Source of the DNA: Clostridia bacterium
Lineage (GTDB): Bacteria; Bacillota; Clostridia; Oscillospirales; CAG-272
Direction of reading: 5' to 3'
Length of the DNA: 5,608 bases
Assembly (NCBI GenBank): GCA_017466495.1
Contig: JAFTUB010000005.1
Span: 1 to 5,608, forward strand
The stretch's first letter is position 1; every line of letters starts with the position of its first letter. This document shows positions 5,178-5,608 of the stretch, in pieces. Under the pieces are notes generated by a model, which was given only the letters and a program-made list of their open reading frames with translations, ran no database searches and was not told the DNA's origin. Position numbers and translations under genes: made by a program.

Positions 5178-5198
5178 GTATACTTAAATTAAGTATAC
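5178..5198. promoter_or_regulatory. perfect 21-bp palindromic operator candidate
   Basis: The arm GTATACTTAA (5178-5187) is exactly mirrored by 5189-5198 around a central A at 5188. It starts at the predicted transcription start of the SLOG gene, where a bound repressor would block initiation or clearance. The arm sequence TTAAGTATA also occurs at 5137-5145 near the regulator's own promoter. The likely ligand is the divergent RHH protein. In RNA the palindrome leaves almost no loop, and no T-run follows, so a DNA role is favoured over a terminator. Confidence 0.65.
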
Positions 5199-5220
5199 AA
5201 AATTTTATTTGGAGGGATTT

Positions 5221-5553
5221 ATGCGAATTGCCGTTGTGGGTTCGAGAACCATCAAAACGATAGATCTTGCGCAATATCTCCCGCTTTGCGATGAAATTGT
5301 ATCGGGCGGTGCTGCAGGCGTGGACACCTGTGCCGCAGACCACGCGCGCCACAACAGCATCAAGCTCACCGAGTTCCTGCCCCAATATGCACGGTACGGT
5401 CGGGCAGCACCGATTATCCGCAACCGGGAAATTGTAGACTATGCCGACAAAATCCTTGTATTTTGGGATGGGCACTCAAAGGGAACACGGTGGGTTGTGG
5501 AATACGCGCAAAAAGTCGGAAAGCCCTGCGAGATCATCCGCATCGAACCATGA
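5221..5553 (+). CDS. SLOG/DUF2493-type Rossmann-like protein
   Basis: This 110-residue protein has the outline of the SLOG superfamily (the DprA/LOG/YpsA-like Rossmann fold), whose members bind nucleotides or nucleotide-derived ligands. Visible motifs are MRIAVVGSRT (1-10; first strand and Gly-Ser-Arg turn), EIVSGGAAGVDTCAADHAR (25-43; glycine-rich ligand loop and following helix), IIRNREIVDYADKILVFWDG (65-84), and HSKGTRWVVEYAQKVGKP (85-102; second conserved Gly-Thr element). No additional catalytic or DNA-binding domain is present, so the activity is unknown: it could be a ligand sensor or a small hydrolase. ATG 5221 has GGAGGG (5211-5216) upstream; the in-frame TTG at 5209 is part of that site. 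The gene is divergent from an RHH regulator with shared operator-like sites, and it ends 5 nt before a copy of the dispersed repeat. Base composition is less G/C-rich than in the PTS genes, hinting at separate acquisition. Confidence 0.8.
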   Translation: MRIAVVGSRTIKTIDLAQYLPLCDEIVSGGAAGVDTCAADHARHNSIKLTEFLPQYARYGRAAPIIRNREIVDYADKILVFWDGHSKGTRWVVEYAQKVGKPCEIIRIEP

Positions 5554-5558
5554 GCGCG

Positions 5559-5608
5559 AGCGGGGCGCTGCCCCGAACCCCGCCGGGGGTGCCGGGCGCA
5601 AAGCGCAG
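5559..5608 (+). repeat. dispersed intergenic repeat, copy C (cut by window end)
   Basis: Fifty bases, starting 5 nt after the SLOG stop, match 4775-4824 at 49 of 50 positions in the same orientation. The mini-hairpins GGGGC-GCT-GCCCC, ACCCC-GCCG-GGGGT and GCGC-AAA-GCGC are all retained, and the one difference falls in a loop. The element probably continues beyond the window. Confidence 0.85.

Noticed and set aside
5209..5220. TTG start giving the SLOG protein four extra residues
   Set aside because: The TTG immediately precedes and overlaps the ribosome-site region GGAGGG (5211-5216), which serves ATG 5221. MRIAVVGSR is the natural start of a Rossmann-like strand.
5137..5475. 112-codon frame on the - strand over the SLOG gene
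   Set aside because: It is antisense to a gene with clear family motifs and a good ribosome site, and it runs into the operator spacer.
4775..5608. CRISPR-like array from the repeated 50-mers
   Set aside because: Only two copies occur, separated by two genes instead of short spacers, and the repeats are G/C mini-hairpins seen in other intergenic positions.

Overview
The window looks like a chromosomal segment of a G+C-rich Gram-positive anaerobe, most likely a Clostridia member of the Oscillospiraceae/Ruminococcaceae type. That placement is an inference from G+C-rich genes with Firmicutes-style Shine-Dalgarno sites, Glc-family PTS proteins, an Arc-type regulator, and G/C-run intergenic repeats. 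No marker gene fixes the genus.

The left two thirds (308-4461) encode what looks like a complete sugar phosphotransferase chain on the + strand: HPr (ptsH), Enzyme I (ptsI), a soluble glucose-type EIIA (crr-like), and a membrane EIICB of the MalX/glucose-maltose family. Phosphate would pass from PEP to EI His189, HPr His15, EIIA His79, EIICB Cys487 and finally the incoming sugar. All of these residues are visible. ptsH and ptsI are 3 nt apart, crr and the EIICB gene 19 nt apart. The two pairs are separated by a 100-nt spacer holding a repeat with a perfect 15-bp hairpin. HPr has Arg where the regulatory Ser46 is normally found, so this relay may lie outside HPr-kinase control.

Downstream (4477-4771), a good vegetative promoter whose -10 box lies in the loop of a long inverted repeat drives a small unrecognised protein with a basic N-terminus and one C-terminal membrane segment. 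A G/C-rich repeat and a strong bidirectional terminator follow.

The right end (4885-5553) holds a compact divergent pair: a 67-residue Arc-like ribbon-helix-helix (RHH) regulator on the - strand and a 110-residue SLOG/DUF2493-type nucleotide-binding-fold protein on the + strand. They share an A+T-rich spacer with an extended -10 promoter, a perfect 21-bp palindrome at the predicted transcription start, and two further half-sites. The pair lies between two direct copies of a 50-bp repeat (49/50 identical, 784 bp apart), so it may be a mobile or exchangeable cassette. It is the best candidate here for something undescribed.

The first 307 bases contain no gene I can support. They hold a cluster of hairpins, a repeat copy in inverted orientation, and a strong intrinsic terminator.
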